DNA from: an uncultured Clostridia bacterium
GTDB taxonomy: Bacteria; Bacillota; Clostridia; TANB77; CAG-508
DNA: 9,810 nt
Direction of reading: 5' to 3'
Assembly: GCA_948530865.1 (NCBI GenBank)
Contig: CAOTKV010000034.1
Location: forward strand, 1 to 9,810
In this document: piece by piece, positions 1-5,673 of the stretch
Position numbering within the stretch: the stretch's first letter is position 1
Layout of the letters: every line of letters starts with the position of its first letter
Notes under the pieces: model-generated
Database searches by the model: none
Told to the model about the DNA's origin: nothing
What the model saw: only the letters and a program-made list of their open reading frames with translations
Position numbers and translations under genes: made by a program

Positions 1-213
1 AGAGCTGTAAATATCGTTGTTGAAACAAAAACAATTTCTTTCAATACGGCTGTAAAACGAGCTATCCACGAAATTAAGGAAGAGGGATACGTTCCGAAGC
101 TGGATGCAGATGATCAGGAGTTCTTGGAGGACATTTCCAGAATTATCAATCCGCTCATTGATCTGTACATTGATAATGAGTTGGAGATACTGGCAGCTAT
201 TGGTAGCAAATAA
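1..213 (+). CDS. C-terminal 70 residues of an unrecognised protein
   Basis: The frame is open from the first base to a TAA at 211-213 that is followed at once by TGA. It encodes 70 residues; the 5' end lies outside the window. The visible part is soluble, charged and probably mostly helical: after a short stretch rich in V, T and I comes an acidic segment (KEEGY, DADDQEF), and the chain ends in LEILAAIGSK. I do not recognise the family. Base composition is roughly 40% GC with codons such as CTG, GTT and CCG, clearly richer than most downstream genes, so this end may belong to a different segment of DNA (for example a neighbouring mobile element; inference). Transcription probably stops at the hairpin at 295-327. 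It is certainly coding in style, but its function is unknown. Confidence 0.7.
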   Translation, partial: RAVNIVVETKTISFNTAVKRAIHEIKEEGYVPKLDADDQEFLEDISRIINPLIDLYIDNELEILAAIGSK

Positions 214-236
214 TGACAGAAAATCGATAAGATGAG

Positions 237-274
237 AAAAAAAGAGGCCAGCCCTGTACTAGGGCTGGCTTCTT
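237..274 (-). terminator. Intrinsic terminator, mainly for the minus-strand gene at 305-688
   Basis: A perfect 8-bp GC-rich stem (247-254 with 262-269) has a 7-base loop and can extend outward to about 13 bp including one G-T pair. Read on the minus strand, the stem is followed by seven U residues (bases 243-237). On the plus strand the downstream tract is poor in T, so minus-strand termination is the main role. Confidence 0.75.
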
Positions 275-294
275 CAACTTTGAAAAAAAGGTGA

Positions 295-327
295 GAGCAG
301 AATATTACATTCTGCTCTTGTTTTTTC
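295..327 (+). terminator. Intrinsic terminator for the gene ending at 213
   Basis: A perfect 9-bp stem (295-303 with 309-317) with a 5-base loop is followed by TTGTTTTTTC. The stop codon of the converging minus-strand gene (305-307) lies in the loop. This terminator and the one at 237-274 are nested, so each transcript runs through the other's terminator region. Confidence 0.75.
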
Positions 328-688
328 TTATTTTCTTTACTGTTAATAAATGAGAAATCCCTAAAACAGCAAGTATGGAAATTACTAAAAATACCCAATT
401 ACTAGATATGGAGATTCCAAATAGTTTCATGAATATTTTTTCTGTAAATGGAGTATATACAATTTCATATTCTGGGTTTTGCAAATGCCGAAGATGATCT
501 GATAAAATTACAAGAGGGCATTTTAAACCACATATAACTTGTAAAATCAAAACCATTATACAGAAATAATCATGAAATATTTTTACTCTAACATACCGTG
601 AGCTTTTCCAGTCAACTATTCCTGCAAGCATAAAAACAATAACAATTAAGTGAATAAAGTCTACTATGTTTGCTAAAATTCCATACAT
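305..688 (-). CDS. DUF2784-like small membrane protein
   Basis: The product is a 127-residue membrane protein. The start is the ATG at 688, because GGAGG (697-701) lies 8 bases upstream; the longer reading from a TTG at 703 would place the ribosome site inside the gene. Three or four hydrophobic segments are visible (about residues 3-25, 38-56 and 97-117), with a basic C-terminus (KKIRKNKSRM). The pattern of an early FIHL in helix 1, then C53-G-L-K-C57-P-L and DHLR after helix 2, matches my recollection of DUF2784, a family of about 110-130 residues with no known activity. It stands alone, diverges from the GGDEF/EAL gene, and ends in a shared terminator zone with the partial gene at 1-213. 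Family assignment is fairly confident; function is unknown. Confidence 0.65.
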   Translation of the reverse strand: MYGILANIVDFIHLIVIVFMLAGIVDWKSSRYVRVKIFHDYFCIMVLILQVICGLKCPLVILSDHLRHLQNPEYEIVYTPFTEKIFMKLFGISISSNWVFLVISILAVLGISHLLTVKKIRKNKSRM

Positions 689-720
689 TAAGTAATCCTC
701 CAATCTTTTTTATACAATAT

Positions 721-749
721 AATATATCACAATTTTGGTATATTTGCAA
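721..749 (-). promoter_or_regulatory. Probable promoter for the DUF2784-like gene
   Basis: Read on the minus strand, TTGCAA (744-749) and TATATT (721-726) are separated by 17 bases, and the ribosome site follows about 20 bases further on. The AT-richness makes chance matches possible. Confidence 0.4.
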
Positions 750-771
750 ATTCACGAAAAATGGAAAATAG

Positions 772-800
772 TTGAAAAAATACTTTATTTACTATAAAAT
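772..800 (+). promoter_or_regulatory. Probable promoter for the GGDEF/EAL gene
   Basis: TTGAAA (772-777) and TAAAAT (795-800) are 17 bases apart. The ribosome site GAGG (808-811) and the ATG at 818 follow closely. It is divergent from the promoter at 721-749. Confidence 0.45.
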
Positions 801-817
801 ACAAATAGAGGTGTAAT

Positions 818-2200
818 ATGAACGAAATTAATCAAGAATCATTTATAATATTTTTGTTTATTAGTACTATTATAATAGCAATATGTATTTATATAAATAT
901 ATTAAAACAAAAGCAAAATAAAAAATTATATAAAGTAGCTTACATAGATGAAATAACTTCACTTGGAAACGCAAGTTATTTTAAAGAAAAAGGAATAGAG
1001 TATTTGCATAAACAATTACAAAATCAATATATAATAGCACTAGATATAAATAAATTTAATGCAATAAATAAAATATATGGTTATGATTTTTGTAATAGTT
1101 TGCTAAAAGAACTAGGAAATAAATTAGTAAAGCTTTTACCTGAAGATAATATTACTTGTAGAATGTCTAACGATATTTTTGCATCTATATTTAATTATGA
1201 AGAAGATATAAAAGTTTTATTAGATAAAATTATAAAATTACTTTCAAATTTACAAATAAATAATATGAATATAAATATAAATTTATCAATTGGAGTTTAT
1301 AAAATAAACCCAGAAGATAAAGATTTTAATGAATGTTTGAATAAAGCTTATATGTCACGTTCTAAAATAAAAGGTTTGTATAATAAAAATTATTATATAT
1401 TTGATAAAGAACTTGAAAATGAATTAATTGAAGAAGAACAAATTGAATCTTGTATGGAATTAGCACTAAAAAATGGCGAATTTAAAGTTATATATCAACC
1501 CAAAATATTTGCAGATAACGAAAAAATCGCTGGTGCAGAGGCTTTAGTAAGATGGTATAAGAATAATGAAATTCTTTCACCTGCAAAATTTATTCCATTA
1601 TTTGAAAAAAACAAATTTATTATGAAATTAGATTTATATGTTTTTGAACAGGTATGTAAAGATCTTGCTGAATGGAAGGAAAAATATAATTATTATCCAA
1701 TAGTTTCAATTAATGTTTCTCAAGAACATTTTATAAATGAAAATTTTATAGATGAATATGTACAAATTGCAAATAAATATAATATAGATAGGAAAACAAT
1801 TGATTTAGAAATTACAGAAAGTGCAACAGTAGCTCCAAATATTGATATTGTAAAAATAACTAATAAAATAAAAGAAAAGGGATTTATAATTTCACTTGAT
1901 GATTTTGGAACTGGTTATTCATCACTTGGAATGCTACAAAATATCCCAATAGATGTAATAAAAGTTGATAAAATATTTGTAGATAAAGCCGATTTGAATA
2001 GTAGTAGAAATATTATAAATCATATAATACTTATTGCTCAAAGCTTGAATGTTCAAACAGTTATAGAAGGTGTTGAAACTAAACAGCAAGTAGATTTTAT
2101 AAAGAAGATAAAGGGAGATGTAATACAAGGATATTACTATTCAAAACCAATGTTAAAACAAGAATTTGAAAAATATTTTAATGAAAAAAGGACTTCGTGA
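818..2200 (+). CDS. Membrane-anchored GGDEF/EAL protein, probable c-di-GMP phosphodiesterase
   Basis: This 460-residue protein has one N-terminal membrane helix (about 8-29), a degenerate GGDEF domain (about 38-195) and an EAL domain (about 205-455). The GGDEF signature reads SNDIF (117-121), the usual inhibitory RxxD site is absent, and the GHxxGD element is altered (G88-YDF-C92-N93), so cyclase activity is unlikely; the domain may still bind GTP, as in known GGDEF-EAL regulators. The EAL domain keeps its catalytic set: YQPK (226-229), E241-A-L, N299 in INVS, E331 in LEITE, the DDFGTGYSS loop (361-369), K382 in IKVDK, E417 in IEGVE and Q437 in QGYYYSKP. The expected activity is hydrolysis of c-di-GMP to pGpG on the cytoplasmic side of the membrane, which lowers c-di-GMP and tends to favour motility over adhesion. 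No extracytoplasmic sensor domain is present. The gene has its own promoter and terminator, so it is a single-gene unit. Confidence 0.92.
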   Translation: MNEINQESFIIFLFISTIIIAICIYINILKQKQNKKLYKVAYIDEITSLGNASYFKEKGIEYLHKQLQNQYIIALDINKFNAINKIYGYDFCNSLLKELGNKLVKLLPEDNITCRMSNDIFASIFNYEEDIKVLLDKIIKLLSNLQINNMNININLSIGVYKINPEDKDFNECLNKAYMSRSKIKGLYNKNYYIFDKELENELIEEEQIESCMELALKNGEFKVIYQPKIFADNEKIAGAEALVRWYKNNEILSPAKFIPLFEKNKFIMKLDLYVFEQVCKDLAEWKEKYNYYPIVSINVSQEHFINENFIDEYVQIANKYNIDRKTIDLEITESATVAPNIDIVKITNKIKEKGFIISLDDFGTGYSSLGMLQNIPIDVIKVDKIFVDKADLNSSRNIINHIILIAQSLNVQTVIEGVETKQQVDFIKKIKGDVIQGYYYSKPMLKQEFEKYFNEKRTS

Positions 2201-2213
2201 TTGAAGTCCTTTT
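2186..2213. terminator. Bidirectional terminator shared by converging genes
   Basis: A perfect 11-bp stem (2186-2196 with 2203-2213) has a 6-base loop. The T-run at 2210-2213 serves the plus strand and the A-run at 2184-2189 serves the minus strand. The TGA stop of the GGDEF/EAL gene (2198-2200) lies in the loop, and the stop of the minus-strand gene is only four bases outside the stem. Confidence 0.8.
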
Positions 2214-2216
2214 GCA

Positions 2217-2891
2217 TTAACCATTTAAATAAAAATGTGCAATTAATTCTTTTATTACTCCATTTTCAATTACAGCGTTATAGCCAGTGTGGTTTCGATA
2301 CATGGGGGATGTCACATCATCATTTCCTCCAACATAAGTTTCTGTTTTTTGTCTTTCAGAAAGAAATTTTTCAAAAAAGTTTTTCATAAATTTCTCACTT
2401 TCTTCTGAAAGATAAATTTTTGGTTTAGGGTGATTTATTCTATAAATTAAATCTTCACGAACTTCTTTTGCAGTGACATGTCCTTTAACTTCAATTTCAA
2501 AGATATGATAATATATTGGCTTTTCAACTAAAATTTGCAAACATGGATCAAAAGCAAATTCTTCACCTTCAAATGTAAAACAAATCCAAGAATGCCAATA
2601 CTTATGATATTGATTGAACTTTAAATTTCCCCGTTCAATATAATCTGTATCTTCTAAAAACATAATTGAAGATTCTGTTGTTTCCCAGCACCAGCCTTCA
2701 AGTAAGCCACGGTTCATTAAGTCAATAACATTACCAGAGAAATCGCCTAAAATTTCAATTTTCAAATTCTGCAATTTTTCCGTTAAATAAAGTAAAGCTT
2801 TTTCTGGAATTGTAGTAGAATGTATTAATTTGAATCTTTCAAGCTGACTTAGAAAGGTAACATTCTGTTCTAATAAATTATTATTATTCAC
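2217..2891 (-). CDS. Unrecognised protein with a candidate Cys-His-Asp triad (transglutaminase/papain-like pattern)
   Basis: The best start is the GTG at 2891, giving 224 residues: AAGGAG lies 5 bases upstream, whereas the alternative TTG at 2906 overlaps that site. The protein is soluble with no signal peptide. Its centre carries, in order, GWCWE (C68), YWHSWICF (H100) and FAFDPC (D115). Cys, then His, then Asp, each with aromatic neighbours and with the His and Asp on consecutive strand-like segments, is the arrangement of transglutaminase-like/papain-fold cysteine hydrolases and acyltransferases. That is a pattern match, not a family I can name. The C-terminal third is charged and lacks obvious motifs. 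It converges on the GGDEF/EAL gene with a shared terminator; upstream, a terminator separates it from the minus-strand gene at 3032-3979. GC is higher than in the GGDEF/EAL gene. It is confidently a gene; the enzymatic role is inference. Confidence 0.8.
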   Translation of the reverse strand: MNNNNLLEQNVTFLSQLERFKLIHSTTIPEKALLYLTEKLQNLKIEILGDFSGNVIDLMNRGLLEGWCWETTESSIMFLEDTDYIERGNLKFNQYHKYWHSWICFTFEGEEFAFDPCLQILVEKPIYYHIFEIEVKGHVTAKEVREDLIYRINHPKPKIYLSEESEKFMKNFFEKFLSERQKTETYVGGNDDVTSPMYRNHTGYNAVIENGVIKELIAHFYLNG

Positions 2892-2960
2892 AAATTCTCC
2901 TTTCAATAGTTATTGAGTCGATTAACATTACAAAAGTAAAATTTCTAAAGGAGCTATTTC

Positions 2961-3002
2961 AATAAAAAGGAGTGGACTCAAAAAGATTGAGCCTACTCCT
3001 TT
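2961..3002 (-). terminator. Intrinsic terminator for the minus-strand gene at 3032-3979
   Basis: Read on the minus strand, a stem of about 15 bp (2988-3002 with 2968-2982) with one mismatch and one G-U pair has a loop of about 5 bases and is followed by a U-rich run. It lies 30 bases beyond the stop codon and separates this gene from the one at 2217-2891. Confidence 0.75.
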
Positions 3003-3031
3003 ATGAAAATAACCAGAAAAATTATAGTGCA

Positions 3032-3979
3032 TTAAGCTTCATTTTCCTTTTTAGACCGCAGATATTGCTGATAGCGCTCATTAAAAGCAATTCTGTATTC
3101 ACTGGAATTCTCATCATAACGATTAAGAAAGAAATCAGTTCGTTCATCATTAAGAGTAATATTGCTGATATTGAAACCATCAATCATTAGAACAGCCTTC
3201 CAGATTTTAAGCGGACTATCTAATCCAATTACAGGAACTTCTTGTTCAAGAGCTTCTTCTGAAAAACTTTTTATGTTATTAATATTATCATTAATAAGAG
3301 CAATTAAGAATTCAGGAGAGAGAACATCCTTGGGAAAGTCCTCCATTACAGTAGTACTGTTTTCAAGACACATTGCAAAATAGTATTCCTTTGTTTTGTA
3401 TTTATCAGGTGTTATCTCAAGAAACTTATTTTTTCCATACATTCTTTTGGCGAAAATTCTAGCGCCTAAAGTCCAAAAATCTTGTGTTAGAACTTCCGGT
3501 TTCCGCTTTGCCACTGAATAAAACCAGTCTTCGAAGTCTCCTCTCCGATCGATACAGCGTGAATCAATGGCTTTAATCATTGCCCATGAAACCATTTCTT
3601 CATCTATATACTCAAGAGGCATATATTCGAAGCAATTTTCTTCAAAGGAAAGAGAATAATGTTCAGTAGCAATATGGTCTTTGAAGAAATTTCGATTGAA
3701 TTTCTTTCCAAGATTTTCTTTGACATAAGCCAGAACATCTTTGTGTACAGATGATACAACATGTAGGAAAAAGTCTCGGGTCTGAAAGCTTTCAGGAACA
3801 TCTTCCAAATGGATTTTAGAATAGTTTATACCTCCGACATAGTGACCAACTGTTAAGTTATCGGTTTCATTTACATCGTAAGTATAGACTGGTAGTTCGC
3901 TTGCTATTCCAGGCTTAAATTCGCCACTTTCAAATTTTTGATAGATGTGCTGATATGCGGGTAAATTTGTTATTCTCAT
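3032..3979 (-). CDS. Unrecognised helical-repeat-like protein, 315 residues
   Basis: The ATG at 3979 is set by a very strong ribosome site (AAGGAGGA, 3986-3993) 6 bases upstream. The product is cytosolic and acidic with no signal peptide. I see a recurring pattern of a short hydrophobic-Pro turn followed by an amphipathic helix that begins with Thr or Asp plus charged residues: VPESFQTRDFF (61-71), MPLEYIDEEMVSWAM (120-134), EVLTQDFWTLGARIF (162-176), ITPDKYKTKEYYFAM (189-203) and FPKDVLSPEFLIALI (215-229). This resembles helical repeats of the DUF4116 type, but I cannot confirm the family. The N-terminal 55 residues look like a separate small domain. Composition is nearer 37% GC, unlike the very AT-rich genes around it, which suggests a different origin. 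It is a single-gene unit with its own promoter, a structured leader and a terminator. Function is unknown; repeat proteins of this kind often bind other proteins. Confidence 0.8.
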   Translation of the reverse strand: MRITNLPAYQHIYQKFESGEFKPGIASELPVYTYDVNETDNLTVGHYVGGINYSKIHLEDVPESFQTRDFFLHVVSSVHKDVLAYVKENLGKKFNRNFFKDHIATEHYSLSFEENCFEYMPLEYIDEEMVSWAMIKAIDSRCIDRRGDFEDWFYSVAKRKPEVLTQDFWTLGARIFAKRMYGKNKFLEITPDKYKTKEYYFAMCLENSTTVMEDFPKDVLSPEFLIALINDNINNIKSFSEEALEQEVPVIGLDSPLKIWKAVLMIDGFNISNITLNDERTDFFLNRYDENSSEYRIAFNERYQQYLRSKKENEA

Positions 3980-3982
3980 GTT

Positions 3983-4074
3983 TTGTCCTCCTTATTTTTA
4001 ATAAATGAAATATAATAAGGGAGGACAATAGGCCCTCCCAAAGTTTGGTTTAGGGCTAATAAAAAATGTCCTAT
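3983..4074 (-). promoter_or_regulatory. Structured 5' leader with competing anti-Shine-Dalgarno pairings (candidate cis-regulatory RNA)
   Basis: In the minus-strand RNA, UUGUCCUCC (4028-4020) is perfectly complementary over 9 bases to GGAGGACAA (3991-3983), which contains the Shine-Dalgarno sequence of the gene starting at 3979; the two are 28 bases apart. The same segment can instead pair with AGGACA at the predicted 5' end (4072-4067), enclosing GCCCU/AGGGC (4056-4052 with 4036-4032) and CCAA/UUGG (4048-4045 with 4041-4038). It can also pair with GGGAGG (4039-4034), forming a hairpin followed by UUAUUAUAUUU. These options exclude one another. I recognise no known riboswitch class or T-box. 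The structure is seen in the sequence; switching is inferred. Confidence 0.5.
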
Positions 4075-4079
4075 GGTAT

Positions 4080-4108
4080 ATTATAACACAACTTAACATA
4101 AAGTACAA
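4080..4108 (-). promoter_or_regulatory. Promoter for the gene at 3032-3979
   Basis: Read on the minus strand, TTGTAC (4103-4108) and a perfect TATAAT (4080-4085) are separated by 17 bases. Transcription should start near 4072-4074, leaving a leader of about 95 bases. It lies just downstream of the stop codon of the gene at 4120-4443. Confidence 0.65.
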
Positions 4109-4119
4109 ATTTTGCTTAT

Positions 4120-4443
4120 TTAAATTTTGTAAATATAGTAATATTGAATAAAAGCCAGTATAACTGTTATAGTAAAAAATATTAGAATTATTTTTTCTAT
4201 TGTAGTTACTTTGAAATTATGTTTGATAATATTTATTGTAGATTTTAATGCAAGCCATATTAAAAAGATTGATAATGGTAATGTTGGAAGTGAAGCAATA
4301 AAGTTAATTCCCATTGCATCTGGATGTATTACGGTATCTAAAAAAGATATACATAATTGAACACCGATTATAAAATAAATTAATGTTATTATAACTTTAA
4401 GAATAACATTAAAAAATTTTTGTAAAAATTCTTTATTTTTCAA
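4120..4443 (-). CDS. Small membrane protein with three predicted helices, unrecognised
   Basis: The 107-residue product begins at a TTG codon supported by AAGGAG (4451-4456) 7 bases upstream; no ATG is better placed. Three hydrophobic segments lie at about residues 12-35, 46-70 and 82-103, with basic residues at the N-terminus (MKNKEFLQKFF) and between helices 2 and 3 (IIKHNFK). A loop with D-T-V-I-H-P-D-A-M-G lies between helices 1 and 2. I know no family for it. No convincing terminator follows: the promoter of the next minus-strand gene starts 12 bases past the stop, so some read-through into 3032-3979 is possible. Its base composition is very AT-rich, like that of the GGDEF/EAL gene. It is probably a real gene; its function is unknown. 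Confidence 0.7.
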   Translation of the reverse strand: MKNKEFLQKFFNVILKVIITLIYFIIGVQLCISFLDTVIHPDAMGINFIASLPTLPLSIFLIWLALKSTINIIKHNFKVTTIEKIILIFFTITVILAFIQYYYIYKI

Positions 4444-4532
4444 TTTAGTTCTCCTTACAAATTAATATTTTTTATAATTATATATTAAATATTTCTAAAT
4501 ATAAAGCATTATAATTATTTAAATATAACGAA

Positions 4533-4557
4533 CCCCCTAGAACAGATTTCTAGGGGG
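4533..4557. other. Perfect GC-rich 10-bp hairpin without a T-tract
   Basis: CCCCCTAGAA (4533-4542) and its exact reverse complement (4548-4557) flank a 5-base loop. No run of T follows on either strand; the minus side is only TA-rich. It may be the terminator of a decayed minus-strand gene whose tail remains at 4601-4684, or another RNA or DNA structure. Confidence 0.55.
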
Positions 4558-4600
4558 GCGTAAATACTCTTAAAAAATTGCAATTGAGATTTTTTTGAGA

Positions 4601-4684
4601 CTATTTAATGAGATATCCGATGTAAGCTTCATTACCAAGTTTCCGCATCTCTGTAATTCGTGCTATCATATTTATAGTGATTAA
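4601..4684 (-). pseudogene. Possible 3' remnant of a decayed gene
   Basis: The minus-strand frame between a TGA and the TAG at 4601-4603 reads in part MIARITEMRKLGNEAYIGYL, with the internal ATG at 4669. It has a coding-like, richer-GC composition compared with the surrounding spacer and an amphipathic pattern typical of a protein tail. No ribosome site precedes the ATG. I read it as the last part of a deleted gene; a 22-residue small protein is less likely, and a chance frame cannot be excluded. Confidence 0.3.
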
Positions 4685-4693
4685 TCAAACACG

Positions 4694-4722
4694 TTTACTT
4701 TTTATGTAAAATATGATATAAT
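4694..4722 (+). promoter_or_regulatory. Promoter for the DUF1385 gene
   Basis: TTTACT (4694-4699) and a perfect TATAAT (4717-4722) are 17 bases apart. The motif GTTTACT occurs at the -35 (4693-4699) and again downstream of the -10 (4729-4735), which could mark a regulator site. The ribosome site AGGAGG (4757-4762) lies 5 bases before the ATG at 4768. Confidence 0.6.
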
Positions 4723-4767
4723 AAAAGTGTTTACTGTTAACTTTATAACATATTTTAGGAGGTATAT

Positions 4768-5535
4768 ATGATAATTACTCGTGGTCAGTCAGATAAGAAT
4801 TGGATTTATTTCAAAAGCTCAGAAAATATAAGAGCAACAGCACTTCGGACACCGTCAGGTGACATTGAACTAAGAGTGGAAGAGGAGGAGGATATACTAA
4901 AAGAAGAGCTAAAAAATTTCAAAGCAGTAGATTTCTTTAAGTTTCTTCTGGGACTGTTTCTTGGTTTGGGAATGCCTTTTGTAAAAGGATATTTTTTAGT
5001 TCCCAAAATCAGAGATAATCTTATTGATATTAATTTCTATTTGTTTCCGGTTTTAATATATGCCATCTTACAGTTTATATGCATACTGTTCGTGGTGATA
5101 AAAGGCGGAAAAAAATTGAGAAAAAATCATGGAGCGGAGCATAAAGTATTCAATGCATATCGGAAATTAAAAAGAGTTCCAACTATAAAGGAAGCACAGA
5201 GATTTTCAAGAATTTGTAAAACTTGTGGTGGAACAATTCCATCAGCAATGATTATAGCCCAAATTATTGGCTTTATTGTTTATATTCATTTTGGAATTGT
5301 AATTCCGGAAAAAGTTTTATATATAGTTCCATTATTTATACATGGATTTTTTCCTTTCAATATTCTTGGGAAACTCCTTCAGCTTTTAACGACAGCAGAA
5401 CCTGATGATAGTAATGTTGATTTAGCGATTGCTGCGTTGGAGGCTCTTGATGAAAAAGAAAATCCGAAAATGGATCCAGAGGAATTAATAGAGCTTGCAA
5501 ATTCATTATTTGGTAAATCTAAGTATACCATGTAG
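4768..5535 (+). CDS. DUF1385 (YqhQ-like) membrane protein, divergent N-terminus
   Basis: The product has 255 residues. The diagnostic DUF1385 motifs are present: N-HGAEHK (121-126) followed by VFNAY, a C150-x-x-C153-G element where the family usually has a conserved cysteine in a CG(T) context, and TTAEPDD (208-214) followed by AIAAL. Hydrophobic segments lie at about 57-72, 90-111, 160-178 and 183-205. The usual GGQAVIEGVMMR-type N-terminal motif of YqhQ proteins is missing; the chain starts with an unrelated stretch and joins the family pattern at ATALRTPSGDIEL (23-35). An acidic run (VEEEEDILKEEL) follows. The family is membrane-associated and its biochemical role is not established. It is a single-gene unit with its own promoter and terminator, at about 36% GC. 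Family assignment is firm; the altered N-terminus suggests a paralogue, not the housekeeping copy (inference). Confidence 0.85.
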   Translation: MIITRGQSDKNWIYFKSSENIRATALRTPSGDIELRVEEEEDILKEELKNFKAVDFFKFLLGLFLGLGMPFVKGYFLVPKIRDNLIDINFYLFPVLIYAILQFICILFVVIKGGKKLRKNHGAEHKVFNAYRKLKRVPTIKEAQRFSRICKTCGGTIPSAMIIAQIIGFIVYIHFGIVIPEKVLYIVPLFIHGFFPFNILGKLLQLLTTAEPDDSNVDLAIAALEALDEKENPKMDPEELIELANSLFGKSKYTM

Positions 5536-5539
5536 CACA

Positions 5540-5568
5540 AAGCCCACAACTGTGGGCTTAATTTTTTT
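5540..5568 (+). terminator. Intrinsic terminator after the DUF1385 gene
   Basis: A perfect 8-bp stem (5540-5547 with 5552-5559) with a 4-base loop is followed by AA and seven T residues (5562-5568). It starts 5 bases after the stop codon. Confidence 0.9.
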
Positions 5569-5613
5569 GTAACATGCAATTTTATGTTTATAAATTTTGA
5601 ATGTTAATATTTA

Positions 5614-5646
5614 TTGCTTGTAGCAACGGACTATTCTTCATATAAT
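5614..5646 (+). promoter_or_regulatory. Promoter with overlapping palindrome, upstream of the XRE gene
   Basis: TTGTAG (5618-5623) and a perfect TATAAT (5641-5646) are 17 bases apart. The inverted repeat TTGCT-TGT-AGCAA (5614-5626) covers the -35 box, so the XRE protein downstream could bind there and repress itself (inference). The ribosome site AAAGGAG (5658-5664) lies 9 bases before the ATG at 5674. Confidence 0.5.
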
Positions 5647-5673
5647 AGTTTGTAAAGAAAGGAGTTGTTCTAA

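Noticed and set aside
689..703. Longer start (TTG at 703) for the DUF2784-like gene
   Set aside because: The GGAGG ribosome site would lie within the coding sequence; the ATG at 688 has ideal spacing from it.
2201..2389. Plus-strand open frame of 62 codons just after the GGDEF/EAL gene
   Set aside because: It is antisense to the Cys-His-Asp gene, has no ribosome site and lies in a terminator; it is a shadow frame.
2892..2906. Longer start (TTG at 2906) for the Cys-His-Asp protein
   Set aside because: Its first codons are the AAGGAG ribosome site itself; the GTG at 2891 fits that site.
3979..4080. Known riboswitch or T-box as an explanation of the leader
   Set aside because: I saw no T-box sequence, purine, SAM, TPP, cobalamin, lysine or preQ1 core, and the leader of about 95 bases is too short for several of these. 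A covariance search would be decisive.
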